This document shows, piece by piece, positions 32,060 through 45,000 of a stretch of 64,000 bases of DNA (position 1 is the stretch's first letter; the number at the start of each line of letters is the position of its first letter). The stretch spans positions 59,157,220 to 59,221,219 of the forward strand of contig CM035232.1 in assembly GCA_020226215.1 (NCBI GenBank). The letters run 5' to 3'. A program made the translations under genes and the position numbers. The stretch is from Sindora glabra (lineage: Eukaryota > Streptophyta > Magnoliopsida > Fabales > Fabaceae). Under the pieces are notes generated by a model. It was not told the DNA's origin. It did not search any database and saw only the letters and a program-made list of their open reading frames with translations.

Positions 32060-32970
32060 GTACATCTGGACCACCAGTATTTGATGGAATAAATTATTAT
32101 TAGAAATATGAAATGATGATATTCCTTTAAGCCATTAATGATAAAATGTAAGAAATAATTAAGGAAAGATACACTATTCTAACAAAAAAAAGGTGAAGTT
32201 GATGTCCTTAAGCTAAAGAGTGAGTGAAGTGAAGCCAAAAAGAAAGGATGTAACCTCCATGCTAAAGTTAAAAAGGCCAGCATATATGTTGTTGTTCCTA
32301 AAGGATATAAAAAAATTATAAAGTGCACTATAGCAATGAAGATATGAGATAAACTTCTAATCACCTTTGAGGGAACAAGACAAGTGTGCACTACTCACAT
32401 AAATATACTTGCTCAATAGAATAAGCTCTTTTAGATGAAAAGGATTGAAGGCATTCAGTTTATGTTTGAAAGAATCTACCATCTTGAATAATCTTTGTGC
32501 TCTAGGAAAATTTATTCTTGAATAAGTTGTCATCTTCAAAATACTTAAATGTTTCCCAAGCTTATAGGAATCTAAGTACAATGCTTTTCAAGAAGGTAAT
32601 AATCTTGATACTTTTACCTATAATAAGCTAAGAGGAAAACTTATAGCTTTTGAGAAAACCAAGATGTTAAAAGAAGTAATTAGAATTAGAAAAAGAAATT
32701 TTACTCTTAATCCTTTAATATCTTTTTAAGAAGATAAAGGAAAAGATGATGATAAATCTGAAGATGATAATGACATGGCTTACCTTGTCAAAAGGTTATC
32801 TAAAATGCTTAAAGGAAAAAAAACAAGATAAACCTTACAAGCCATTTCCAAGACAAGATTAATTGAGTAAAGAGCAAGTTGAGAAAAAAAAAACAATCAA
32901 GCACCTATTTACTTTGAATGTAAAATGCCCAGTTACATCAAGGTGGATTGCCCAAATCTAAAAAGAAGGT
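32060..32970 (+). pseudogene. Copia gag with degenerate zinc knuckle (element A)
   Basis: Starts with a block readable as GPPVFDGINYY, then AINDKM and EIIKERYTIL, the UBN2-type gag opening of plant copia elements. Near 32,910-32,960 it reads YFECKMPSYIKVDC, a CX2CX4HX4C knuckle in which the first cysteine and the histidine are lost. Many stops and frameshifts. It lies 100 bp after the primer site, as expected. Confidence 0.85.
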
Positions 32971-33323
32971 TGCTAAAAAGGCCCTTCAAAATGAAAGCAA
33001 TGATAACTATATTAAACTATAAATACATACTCTTGGATGATAATAATGAAAAAAAAGATATGGAAGAAGTTTCCAATATTTTTTTTATGGCAAAAGAAAA
33101 CTATACTGATGTGAACTTAAAGGCAAGTGTCGAAAAGTATTATTGGTTCCTTGATATTAGTTACTCAATGCACATGATGATGATAGGAGACTCAAGTAAG
33201 TTCATCTTTTTCAAGCCAATTCAAGGAGGAAATGTAATTCTTAGTGATGACATAAAAAGAAAAGTTGTTAGGATTAATAAGATTGTAAATATTCTTCATC
33301 TTATCTTAATAATGATAGAATAA
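32925..33323 (+). pseudogene. Copia nucleocapsid end to protease (element A)
   Basis: A 132-codon uninterrupted stretch. It opens on the knuckle, continues through a lysine-rich linker, then reaches WFLDISYSMHMMMIGDSSKF, then IQGGNVILSDD and GKI-like VVRINKI. The family signature is WFLDSGCSRHMTG...F: here the catalytic D-S-G is D-I-S, so the protease would be dead. The frame is open by chance survival and is not a separate gene. Confidence 0.88.
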
Positions 33324-33479
33324 TGGAAAGACTCAAACACAACCTATTAAGCATAAGTCAGCTATGTGATTAAGGATATGGAGTTATATTTGAATCCTCT
33401 CATTGTTATATGTAAAACATCTTTAATAAAAAAGTATTTTTTGTGGGATAAAGAATAAATAATATTTATGTTATCTCAT

Positions 33480-34392
33480 TAAAGGATATTTCTCCAAATA
33501 AAGCTAAATATTTTGTTTCAAAAAGTGGTCAAAGTTGGCTTTAGCATATAAGGATAGGCCATATTAACATGCACCTTTTCTTAAAGCTTAAGAAAAATGA
33601 CTCAGTCCTTAGCCTTCCTAAAATTAACTTTGAGAAAAATCATATTGCAATATTTATCAACAAGGGAAACAAGTAAAATCTTCTTTTCAACTTAAAAATG
33701 GATTTTCTACTTTAAGACCCTTAAAGTTATTGCATATGGATCTTTTTGGTCTTATTAAACCCAAAGCTTTGGTAACAAAAGATATGGTCTAGTTATTATT
33801 GATGATTTTTCAAGATATACTTAGATGTTCTTTCTAACTTATGAAAATGAAACTTTCAATGAATTTGAAAAGTTTAGCAAAAAGATTCATAATAAGAAAT
33901 GTGTATGCATATCAACTATTAAAAGTGATCATGATAGAGAATTTGAAAATTATCTTTTTGAAAATCTTTGTGAAGAAAATTATATTAGTCATAATTTTTC
34001 ATTTCTTAAAATATCTTAACAAAATAAGGTAGTTGAAAGGAAAAATAGAATTTTAATTGATTTAGCCAGAACTATGCTTTGTAAAAATGATCTTCCAAAA
34101 TATTCTTTAGTGGAAGCTATAAACACTTTATGTTATATTAGAAATAGATGCTCAATACATCCTATCTTGGAAAAAATTCCATATGGGTTATGGAATGGAA
34201 GAAAACCTAATATAGGCTACTTCTATGCATTTACTTGTAAATGGTATATTTTGAACAATAGAAAAGACTAACTAGAAAATTTTAATTTAAGATCCAATAA
34301 AGATATCTTCTTGGGTTACTCTATTACAAGGAAGGCTTATAGAGGTTATAACAAAAGAACTTTTGTGATAGAAGAATCCGTGCTTATTGTGT
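33480..34392 (+). pseudogene. Copia integrase (element A)
   Basis: Reads LLHMDLFGLIKPKAL, then IDDFSRYT (first core aspartate), FFLTYENETFNEFEKFSKK, KSDHDREFEN (second aspartate), KVVERKNRILIDLARTML (catalytic glutamate) and KIPYGLWNGRKPNI. It ends in the GYSITRKAYRGYNKRTFVI block. All three D-D-E residues survive although stops and frameshifts interrupt the frame. The wording of these blocks is characteristic of Sirevirus/Maximus copia elements. Confidence 0.92.
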
Positions 34393-34404
34393 TTACTAAA
34401 AGGA

Positions 34405-34610
34405 TAGTTTAAAATGAGCATAACAAGTGAAGTTACATTTTTTCTTGGACTTTAATTGAAACAAATCAAAGATGAAATTTTCATCAACCAAGCTAATTAC
34501 ATCGAAGATCTCTTAAAGAGATTTCATACAGATAACGCAGAGGTCTTTGGTACACTTATGAGCTCTTCCATTAAACTTGAAAAAGATGAAAAGGTAAGTT
34601 AGTAGATGAG
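34405..34610 (+). pseudogene. Copia reverse transcriptase, C-terminal fragment (element A)
   Basis: Reads MSITSEVTFFLGL (usual FEMSMMGELxYFLGLQ), then INQANYIEDLLKRF and LMSSSIKLEKDEK. The whole N-terminal part of the polymerase, including both catalytic aspartate motifs, is absent: the integrase-hinge sequence at about 34,392 runs directly into this block. A second deletion follows at about 34,605-34,625. Confidence 0.9.
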
Positions 34611-34639
34611 AAAAGCTATAGAAGCATGCTTCTGTTGCT

Positions 34640-34922
34640 TTCTTAATAACTAAGGTAGAATATATGTTAGCTTGAAGTTATTGTACTTAAATATTATAAA
34701 TGAAGCAATAGCTTAGAGATTACAATTTTAATCTTAACATATCCTAATGCTTTGTGATAACATTAGTGCCATTAATTTGATAAAAAAACCTTATTCAATA
34801 GTCAAGAACTAAACATATTAAGATAAAGCATCATTTTAAAAGAGATCATGTTCAAAAAAGAAATATTAAGCTTAAGTTTATAAATATTGAAAATCAGTTA
34901 CATGATATTTTTACAAAGCCCC
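34640..34922 (+). pseudogene. Copia RNase H, C-terminal part (element A)
   Basis: Reads KVEYMLA, then MKQ-LRDYNFNLN, then RTKHIKIKHHFKRDHVQKRN and NQLHDIFTKP, the canonical end of copia pol (SRTKHIxIRHHFxRDHVxKG ... QLADIFTKPL). The N-terminal half is deleted and stops are present. The pol reading ends just after the FTKP block. Confidence 0.92.
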
Positions 34923-36984
34923 CCATGTAGATAATTTTTTTTTATAAGAAATAGGCTTAGAATGATTAATCTTAATTAATTTGGTTCAAAATGCTTGAAT
35001 TAATTTTTGGAAAGGTTGAAGTTTGTTTGATGCATTTTCTTGACATTTTTCATAATTAGTATGCACAAATAATTTTTATAAAAATTTAGATTATATTACA
35101 TGGCATTAGTATTGCATACATGAAAGTTAGCAAATGGCAAAGCATATTCCTTCTACAAAGGAAGCTTTTTAGGTGCACAAGGAAAAGAAAAAAAATTTGG
35201 ACTATTTCTCACATATCATGAGTTCAAATTGCTTTTTCTTCATAAGTCAACTTATCACACATTTTTGTTTAACTAGCCTTTGACTTTTCCTTTTCCCTTT
35301 TTTAGCAAAACTTCTTTCTTCTATTATAAAATGGCCAATCAATTTTAGTAAAAACTGCTCCATCCCACTACATCTTTTTATATTTTATTTCCCAAACCAC
35401 TCTTTCACACTTGTTTCAAAATCTTTTGATAGTTTTTATATGGGCTAAAAAAAAAACTTCTCACTTCTTTCAACTTTTAAGTAAAAAAATTTAAAAAGGC
35501 CCAAAAAATGATCAATTTAGTTTGCTTAAAATTAAAACTTCTTTTATGCAAAAATTCTTTTCTCTTTCTTCTTCTTCATTAACACATTGGTAAACTCTTT
35601 ACAAATCTTCTTTTTCTTTGAATTTTTTTTAGTGTGCTTCTATGAAGTTTACTTACTCTTTCCTTCACCATTTTATGCTAAAAATTCTTTCTTCCTTGTT
35701 GAACCCACTTTAAGATTAGTTTGCTCTTTTAGTTCTTTCACACTTTTGTGCAAACTTTTTTTTTCTTAAAAACCTAATTTTTCACCTACAAAATTTAACT
35801 CTTTCTTGTATGATAATTTCATTTCAACACTCATAATTTCAACAAAAATTTATTCCTTCTATCCCATTATTTTTTCTATTCTCTTATAAAAACCAAAAAC
35901 CCATTCTTTTTTCTCAAAATCAAACTAGAACCCTTGTCTTTTTTCTTTTGCATTTTCCTCTAGATAGCCTTCAATCTTTTATAGTTAAATTTCTTAGCCT
36001 TATTTAAAATAACCTAAAAATAAAATCAAGCGTACTAATTTTCTTTCAATAAAAGTATGAACCTTAAAAAAGTGGATTTAGAATCCCTAGTTATTAAGAA
36101 AGTAGACTATCTTGATCATCTAAGGAACCTAAAATAGGAGAATTTGGTGGAAATGAATGAGCTACTATATGAAAGTTACACAAAACTCTTTTATGTTATC
36201 TTGGATGCTACCAAGTCTATCATAGTTATAAAAGTCTTCATTCGAAGGACTGTCCATTGCCTCACTACTAAAAGAATGAATGAAATCATTAGAGTATCTA
36301 GATAAAGGAGAGATTGTTACTCTAAAAGGTGGAGAAATTCTCTTCAAAGGTTAAAATGCTAGCCAATGTATCATGAACCTTTTTAGTGGGCTAGAACATT
36401 TTAGAGGAGAAATGCTAAGGGCAGAAAAGTGCTATTTTACATTATTACTTAAATCATTTTTCCTAAATAAGGTGGTTTAAGTAATATTTATAACTTTAAA
36501 GCATTTCTTCTGTGGGTTGTTAAAAAAAGAAGTTTATACTTATTTAACTAGCTTTAACTAGAAAGAATAAGAAGATTCTGATAGGGAATATGAGGATATT
36601 GAAAACCTTTTTTAGGAAGGATATACCCCATTTTTTTTAGAGAAATTTCTACAAGTCTTGATGATATTGATGCAAACAAAAATTAGCAAACTAAATAAAA
36701 AAATAATGCTACAAATTTGGTTACTTAACCAAAATTGAGCAGCCTATTATAATAAAAAAACTAGATAAGCTACTTTAGCTTTAGTTGTGCATCAAGAAAG
36801 GCCTAATTTGAATTAATTGGAAAACACTGCCATTTCTTTTGTCACTTTTTAAGAACACTAAAACATTCTATCTATTACTTGCCTCTCCACTACCATAATT
36901 GAGCAATCACCTACTTTTTCTAGCCTTACCCATATTCCTTAAACCTTATCTTAACCTAGAATAAGCAGTCTCCTTAATAACATT
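34923..36984 (+). other. Element A downstream region, first part (possible extra ORF remnant)
   Basis: Non-pol DNA between RNase H and the insertion of element C. A pyrimidine-rich stretch ending 'cccttttttagc' (35,300-35,326) looks like a splice acceptor. From 36,058 the plus strand begins MNLKKVDLESLVIKKVDYL before degenerating. Near 36,900 the reading is rich in Ser, Thr and Pro. Sirevirus elements carry an extra envelope-like ORF here. The fit is positional, not by sequence identity. Confidence 0.45.
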
Positions 36985-38626
36985 CGATAATGCATATTAC
37001 AATACACTAAAAATAAATTAAAAATTGATTTGCTACAAAATAATGCAATATAATGAAATAACTAAGTTGTGCCCCTAATGATCCCTTGATTTATCTTTTC
37101 TTAATTGAATTATTAACAATGTTTACATAATTACCTAATATATTATGCATTAAAACACAAGAAGCTAATGCTAATAGATGCAAAATAAAGCCTAAAATAA
37201 AAATTGGATAGAATGTAGAATGCAATAAAAGAATGAAGTATGCAACAGTATATAGAATGCGACTAATAGAGAATTAAAGTTAGGGGTTTTATGAATTTAA
37301 ATTGAATTAGGCATATTAAACAAAATAAAAATGCAGAGCAAGCAAAAAGAAGAAAAACCAATGTAATAAAATGGTTAGTTCAAGGAACTAAGAGCTCTAG
37401 TTTGGATTAATTATAGATCAATTAGGATTTAACTTTTCTAATTAATTCTTCAGCCTTAAACTACCCAGAACCCTTATAATAATTCATAAATCCTATACTA
37501 GATTACCACTTAGGATTTGATCAATTAGGATTAATTAAATTAAGCAACTGTTATAATTCCTAAATTAGATCAAAATTGATTTTATAATAAATTTAGTTAA
37601 TTTAAGAAATTAAATTTGAAACCTCCAAATTAATCTCTCAATCCTCTACCCTTATGTGTAAAATCATGATTTACTAACCACAATGTAACATCAAAATAGA
37701 AAAGTATCAAAAATCATAAGGATGAACATCAATTATACCAAATCAACATCCAAAACAAATAATTTCAAAAAATAAATACAAGTAAATAGAGCAAGAGGAA
37801 AATTAATCAAAGGAAGTTAATATTACAATTTATAATCTCATAATTTGGTGGAAAAGAGTCTTAAACTCTTTGAATCAATTCTAAATTTAAGCTTCCATTA
37901 AAAAAGAACAAAAGAGAAATAAGAAGAAGAAGAATAAGAGTTATGTTGCTGAATGTGCAAAAATATCTAAAGTCTAATAAGTTTTCTCCTTTTATTTGAC
38001 TGAATTAACCTAAAATCCCATTGGACCTAGATTGTATGTCTCTTAGGATTACAATAATGGGGCCTTCTTAATTTTTAGAAATGCAGACCTATTTTTTTAG
38101 AAGGCAACTAACTTTAATGGTTACATAAAAGAATTCTCATAAGTCTAACTTTCACCTAGTTTATGACTACTATAACAAGGTTATTTAGGTAATCTACCAT
38201 CAAAGTTGTAGGCTTGGGTCCTATAGAGAACTAAGCATTGGTTTTAAGCTAATTAAACCTCTATAGCTCCAAATATGGTCTAAAGACCGAGGCTAGTTAG
38301 GCTAGGGACAAACATACAACTTCAACTTTTTGGCCAAATAAAGGCTTGAAGAAGTCTAAACTAGGCTTTGACTAAAATACTAAAGTTATAAATATTTCTT
38401 TAAGCTTTCCAAAGTGTATAGATAATCCAAATCTAACACTCAGAGCCCAAGAAGTAGCTAAGAAATAGAAATAGTGTCAAAATCCAATATTAAATGAATA
38501 AATTTAGAATATTGTAAAACTAACCATAAATTATAAAACAAGGTCAATTTTATAAAATTAAGCATATGTAACTCACTAAGAGACATGAAATAAGGGAAAA
38601 TAATATAGTAAATATTTTTCTCATCA
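36985..38626 (-). repeat. Element C 3' LTR
   Basis: Aligns along its length with 49,454-51,098. Just inside, 38,627-38,641 reads on the minus strand as a purine tract (gtgaggggaaatt). Confidence 0.92.
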
Positions 38627-39163
38627 AATTTCCCCTCACTTATCTCTTATACATCCTTAAGTAAGACACAATTTTATTTAAAATCAAGAAACAAAAGACT
38701 TTATTTTTCAAAAACTTCAAAATCACAAATTCACAAGCAAGAGATAAATAAAATTCAACAAGAAACATAACAAATCATGAAGAAAAATCTTAACTAACTT
38801 CGAACTAAATAACATAGCAGCTTTATTAAAAAAGAATAGATCAAATTGGTATATTCTCATAAAATTCACCCTTCATCTTTTAAATGTTTGGAATAAGTGT
38901 TTCACTCAAGTTCATTATGTGAAAATACTTTATCATAAGCTTGTTAATCATCTAATCTCTACTACTCAAATTACATACATAAGACAAATCAAAAGGACTT
39001 TATGTTATAATTAGGCTAGGAAAAAAGGAAGAAAAAATAAGAATATGAGAGGTTATAAACCAATGAAATTAATAGAGCACTTGAATAAAAAATATATGAG
39101 TAAATCATAAATAATTATAGCTCAACACAATAAGTTAAAATTCAAATTCAAATACTTATTAAC

Positions 39164-39325
39164 TTCTTTCTTTTTCCTTTGTGGTTTTCTTTCTTCTTTT
39201 TATTCTTTTTTTTTTAATTTCCTTTTTACCTGATTCTCCTTCTTCTTTTTTATTTTTCATTTTTTCTTTTTTTTACATTAATTTTTTTATTTTCATCTTA
39301 TTCTTTCTTTTTTTTCAAGTAACCT
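39164..39325 (-). repeat. Polypyrimidine/polypurine tract in element C
   Basis: About 160 bp, T/C-rich on the plus strand, the counterpart of 24,600-24,720 in element B. It lies in the 3' untranslated region. Confidence 0.85.
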
Positions 39326-40209
39326 TTGATAACTTTTTATAAGATATAAACTAACACACCCTTGCACTTATTCGAAAGCCCATCTCATAAAAATTTAAAT
39401 GTTTTACTAATTTCTAAGGTTAAATAAAGCAATTTATTTATTGAAAAATATGCTCATGGGTTAATCAATAAAGAAAATACAATAAAATCTTAAAGGGGCT
39501 CATAATGATAAAAACTCTGAGGTTAATTATATGGTTCTAACTTAAATAAAGAAAAAATGCTCTTATCATTTTTGTACATGCATGTACAAAATATGATCTA
39601 AAAAAAATCAAAGTAAATTCTAAGGAAACAAATCATAAAAAAATATCACACAAGAAGGAAAGAGAATAGTATGAATTTTTAATATAAAACTCAACATCTC
39701 ACAAGATAAGTTATGCTACCAAGTTCAATCTACTAATTCAAAATCCATTATTAAATCAATCAATTTCAAGAAGTAAAATAATTCATTCAATCATCTTATA
39801 AATCCTATCTAATAATTCAATCTTACTCATGAAAATGTAAAATCTCTATTAATGGAAAGTAATTAAAATAACTCAAAAAGACTTAAAAATAGCTGAAAAA
39901 CATACTATTTTATATTTTATATTTTTTAGTTTTTTATTTTTATTTTTTTAAAGAGCATGAAAACATAAAACTCTAAATAAATCCTAAAAGTCTCACTCTT
40001 TTACTTAAATTTTATATTACCTTTAATGTAAAGTATATCAACATCATGAAGAACATTAAGAAATATAAAGGACGTGTAAATAAAAGAGAAGGGCAAGAAA
40101 AAATAAATCTCTAAAATGACTTAGTTTACCTCCCAAGAAGTACTTTTCTTTAATATCTTTAGCTAGACATGAGCTCCTTTATTAAGAATAAATTAGGGTT
40201 TCTAACTCC

Positions 40210-41054
40210 ATTGCTTCCACCATTTGCTCTTAAAAGCCTTCATCAAATGGTTTAAGCCTATGCCTATTGACCTTGTACACTTTATTGTTCTTCAAGTTCT
40301 TAATTTCAATTGCACCATAAGGAAAAGTGTTAGTAACAATAAAGGTCTATTCTAATGGGAACGAAGTTTACTCAGTGTCAATTTAACCCTTAAATTAAAT
40401 AATAAAACTTTTTGGACAATTTTAAAAAATTTTCAAAGAATGAACTTATCATGAAATGCCTTTATTTTCTCTTTGTAAAGCCTAGAATTCTTATAGGCTT
40501 CAAGTCTAAGTTCCGCTTACTCTTGTAATTATAATTTTTCTTTCTTCTCTATATGCCTTTAACTCCATGTTACATCTCTTTATAGCCCAAAATGCTCTAT
40601 GCTTCAACTCCACTAGAAAATAACATGATTTCCTAAAAATAATTCAGTATGAGAACATCCCAATAGGAGTTTTGTATGTGATCCTATAGGCCCAAAGTGC
40701 ATCATCCAATCTAAGGCTCCAATCTTTTCTATTAAGCTTCATAATTTTCTCCAAAATTAACTTAATTTCTCTATTGGAAATTTCTACTTACCTGTTTATT
40801 TAAGAATAATATGATGTGAAAACTCTATGACAAATCCTATATTTCTTCAACAAAGTCTCAAGTGCTCTATTGCAAAGATGAGTTTGTTGATCACTAATCA
40901 AAGCACGTGGAATGCTAAACTCGCTAAAAATGTGAGACCTGAAAAATTTACTATAACTTTGGAATCATCAATTTTGGTGGCTTTAGCTCCACTTACTTAG
41001 AAACATAATCAATAGTAAGAAGAATGTAAACAAACCTAAAAGATAAAGGAAAAA
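40210..41054 (-). pseudogene. Athila integrase, core and C-terminus (element C, part 2)
   Basis: Reads VYILLTIDYVSK with the first core aspartate, then IPRALISDQQTHLCNRALE with the second, then VEISNREIKLILEKIM with the catalytic glutamate. Near 40,260-40,320 it ends PYGAIEIKNLKNNKVYKVN and RLKPF, the Athila C-terminal block. It is separated from the zinc-binding part (44,068-44,415) by the insertion of LTR E. Stops and frameshifts occur throughout. Confidence 0.9.
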
Positions 41055-41077
41055 TATTACACAACCTACTTTACTCT

Positions 41078-41223
41078 TGTTGTGCCCGGTGTAAAGATAT
41101 CTACTAAAACTAACTTCTCGAATTGACATCCTTACAAGCCTTTAGTGTGTACAAATGTCATTTCCCAAAAAATAACTGATTCATGTAACAACATTATGTA
41201 AAAAGCTTTATATTTGCTCAATT

Positions 41224-41260
<37 letters not shown>

Positions 41261-44067
41261 GATAACAAAGTATAAGTATTTATATAATATGAGCAAAATA
41301 CAATAGTGACATCAGACTCTAAATCGACCTGTTAGACTCCTCTTCCTCCGGATCGGACTTAGGAGGGATGGAACTACAGCCATTACTCTCATGATCCTTC
41401 GGAGGAGTAACTCTATGTAGCGAAAATATAATAAAAGCATTAGGCTCTGAATTCATAGGCTCAAGGTCTACTCTGTATCGGAAGCCCACCCTTGACACGC
41501 TAATCTAAATTTTGAACTAGAACACGATCTCGCAAGTGCTATAGGGGGTGAAGACGTAGCCACGATAAGTATCAGTATGTTGCTCTTGATTCATGCTCAC
41601 TACCTGCAATTTTAATAAATATGTGAGTATAAAACATACTCAGTGAGTAATAAATTATCGAAGTGTTCAATTCTCCTTTTAGGGGCCTTCTCTATAATTT
41701 AGGATTAATATATTGAAGTTATAATTCCTTTATTTAAGTAATTAGTTTCACAAGAAATGACAATAGCTAGTATGCGGGCTTTGCCTTATATCTCCCTCCT
41801 TCAATTATTTGCATGCATAATGAATAATAATGGGATGCCACCTGCATCAACCACATTCCCGCAAATCCCCAAGTGAGGCCCACGAATCCTTAAGTGGGGC
41901 AAGTTAAAAATACCAACCCTGCCATAAATGTTTTATGCTTTTTGTCATGAATGTTTTATATCCTTTTTTTTCTTTAATAAAAAATCATTGTTAGATTCAT
42001 AACACAATTTAAGGGGTGGTTAAGTTTAACATCCTTTTTCATGCTCAAATCATAACTAATATTCTCTAGTGATAAGTAATAGTCTTTAATGTCATAGTTG
42101 GCAATTAGTTTGAATGTGTTGCAAGGGTTTATAAATTAAAATTTCATAATTTGAAGGATAACTATTGGTTTTCCCTTGTTCTGGACCCTATTGTGGTAGG
42201 TTTGAGGAGCAAATTGTTTGAAGGATCAAATAAATTTTAAAAATCACGAGATTTTGTTCCAAGCTTCCTTACCCTTAAATATCTCCCATAAATTTTTCCA
42301 GAATTTTTCTTGACTATTTGATACTCCTAAAAAATTTTGTGAACATAACTAGTATTTTTTGAGTTCATTCTAAATAGTTTCGGTTCACAATTTTATTATG
42401 GGACCAAATGAGCTCTGTTGGTCATGAAAATTCTACACAATCACAATAACACCTTCATTAAACATAAAAAATTTTCTAATAATTTCTCAAGGCCATTTGG
42501 TACCTCAAAAATGCCCAAACCTGAGAGTATCACACAAGGGTCCTGTTCTAGATAGCTTTGGTTTCCAATCTTGGGAGGCTATTCTAAAAATTTCTAAAAT
42601 TCACCAAAATATTCAGAGTTCATCATCACTCCATGAAGGACCATAGAACATCAAGAATAATTTTTTTTTAAAAATTGTATACTTAAGATTTTCGTGAGTA
42701 TTGTTCAGCCATTTTTCCAACAGCATTATGAAAATTCCATTTCAACTATTTCCCTATCATTCATCAACTTTTCCTTCACCACAATTGATATGCACTTTAT
42801 CCACATTAACACAAGCTTAAATTCTCATGTTAAGAACATTATATCTTACATAACTTCAACTCAAATCATATTTATAATAACTAACATAAGCCATATATAT
42901 GACAATAGTGCCAATACAACAATTTCAACATAACCATTGAAGAAATCTTTCAACAATTTATCTCTCACCTTGTTTCCTTCACTCCTTTTCTTTCTCAATG
43001 GTTCTTAAGATGATGAGGGAATGGCTTCAATAAATTAATTTATATTTTAGGAGTTTGAAGAAAACAAACTTACAAAGATTTAGAAGAAATTGAAAGCAAT
43101 CACTAAATTACCTTGCTAGTTTGAATTTCTTGTTGGTTTGTCCTGATGTTAGTTGAATTTCTCCTTCTCCTTCTTTCCTATTAGGGTCATGTTTTTGGGG
43201 CTGCAATGATCAGAAATTTCTAGTCCCAAAGCCCCTCCAAATACTTAAATAAATGCCTAATTAATTTTCTACAAATTTCTAAAAATTTCCATAATTTTCT
43301 AACCATTTCTTTTTTATTTTTATGAAAATTATTTGACATTTAGACCACTTTCTTGGCTGTCCACATGAGCTGGAGATCATCTTATGATGACTCACTCTAC
43401 CAATTAAAATTTGCCATACACAAAATAAATGGGATTAATTCCAAAAAGGCCCTAAAATTTGCTACTTTTTTCACTTTAGTCCTTGACTTCTTTTGGAAGC
43501 TTAGGCCAACCTTGGGCCACGTTTTTGGGCTCACAAAAATCATATTTGAGCCTACAAAAATTAGGCTAACCCAGCCCAGGACAACAAAAATTTAATTACC
43601 TAAAAGATAAAAAGGATTTATTATAATTTTGGCCTCAAAATTTTTTTTTTCGTGTGAATTAACCCTTGACCTTTTTGAAAATCTTGGGACTTCATTTATG
43701 GCCTTCCATAACCATTTTCAAGTCCTAAAATAAATTTAAGGTAATCTTAATAATAATTTAATTTTTTTAAAAAAATTATCTCTTAAATTTCAACTCTTTT
43801 CCTCACTTTTCAATTCACCGGGTTTTTAATTTTTTTGCCGAATTTCTAAAATTATTTTCGTGAGCCTAGTATCAAGACTTAAATTCAATTTTTATCTATT
43901 AGATGTTTAATAAAATTCTCAAAATTTTCTTCTGGTTAGGTTTACTACCTAATTATCTTTACAATTCTTCTGTAATTTACTTAATTTTTCTTACCGAGGT
44001 CTCTAAATCAAAGTGTCATAGAGAATTTTCTTTCTTGGTGTTTCCTATCCTATTTTGGGATATCACA
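41078..44067 (-). repeat. Solo LTR E, ~2.99 kb, inserted in the integrase of element C
   Basis: Begins TGTTGTGCCCGG and ends GATATCACA. It is homologous to solo LTR D (54,645-57,384): same start type (TGTAATAACC), a TA run 150-190 bp in, the shared 'tgagtataaaacat' block and the end 'cctattttgg'. On the minus strand 'actcactgagtatgttttat' and the following intron-like 'tgcaggtagtgag' resemble chromovirus-type Ty3/gypsy LTRs, suggesting minus orientation. No clean target duplication is found. About 23 bp at 41,055-41,077 match neither the LTR nor integrase. Confidence 0.75.
41226..41256. repeat. (TA)n microsatellite in LTR E
   Basis: A TA run of about 15 units. LTR D has its counterpart at 54,830-54,859. 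Confidence 0.95.
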
Positions 44068-44415
44068 AAGGACCCATAAAATCAATGTCCCGTACATAAA
44101 AAAAAACCTTACAAAAAGCATAGGAAATTGAGGTTTCTCATATTTACGAGTTAAATTCCCAATTCTTTGAAATTATTCACAATTTTTACAAAATATGTAA
44201 GTATCATGGAATAAAGTAGGCCTATAAAAATCATAATCATGCACTTTCCTTGCTATTCTCTTAGGTCTAAAGTCACCTCCACAAGCATGATCATGATAAA
44301 ATGCAAGTATAGAATGAAACTCAAAATCATGTACACATCCCCTAATTATTTGATCACTACAAAACCTCCATAAATAAAGATCATCCCATACATAATACTT
44401 AGCCTTTCTCTTCAA
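44068..44415 (-). pseudogene. Athila integrase zinc-binding domain (element C, part 1)
   Basis: Reads AKYYVWDDLYLWRFCSDQII, then FHSILAFYHDHACGGDF, KRIARKVHDYDFYRPTLF and YIFCKNCE. This is the HHCC domain (usual HxxxxGGHFG ... CxxC); the second histidine is aspartate here. A few codons downstream, at 44,068-44,100, the plus strand complements a DIDFMGPF reading, after which LTR E interrupts the core. Confidence 0.92.
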
Positions 44416-44479
44416 CTTATCAATTTAAGCTCTCTTAACATATGCAGGCTCCTCATTAGCAACCATATAGTTCACTAAA

Positions 44480-45000
44480 TTAGCAAACCAAGGATCCTTA
44501 CCTAGCAGTTGCAAAAGCTACTCATCTAAAAAGGTTTCATGAATGGGAAGAGTGTTTATATCTCTTAGAATCTTGCTTAAGTGATTTGCAACTAAGTTTT
44601 CAACACCACTTCTATCTCTAATCTCAATATCAAACTCTTACAAAAGTAACATTTATCTAATCAAACAAGGTTTTGCCTCGAGTTTCTTTAAAATGAACTT
44701 CAAAGTTGCATGATAAGAAAATACAATCACTTTAGAACTAAGCAAATATGATCTAAATTTATCTAAAGCAAAAATAATAGCTAAAATTTCTTTTTCTATT
44801 ATGGTTTTATTGGCTTAGGCAACATCCAAAGTTCTAAAAGCATAATAAATCACATAAGGTAGTTTTCCCACTCTTTATGCAAGAACAACACCAATTGTAT
44901 AGTTAGAAGCATCATACATTAACTAAAAAGATAATTCCTAAGATAGTGGTTAAATGATGAAAGTGATGGTGAGAGCTTACTTTAACTTATCAAAAGCTTC
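44480..45000 (-). pseudogene. Athila RNase H (element C)
   Basis: Reads DASNYTIGVVLA, then KLPYVIYYAFRTLD, NKTIIEKEILAIIFALDKF and RSYLLSSKVIVFSYHATLKF. It matches the RT-type RNase H family (DASDFAVGAVLGQ ... IYYASRTL ... EKELLAVVFA ... VYTDHAALK). The catalytic D of TDHAALK has become Y. Confidence 0.9.

Noticed and set aside
35587..35769. 60-codon plus-strand frame after the copia RNase H
   Set aside because: The region is T-rich low-complexity DNA. The Phe/Leu-rich reading has no start context or similarity.
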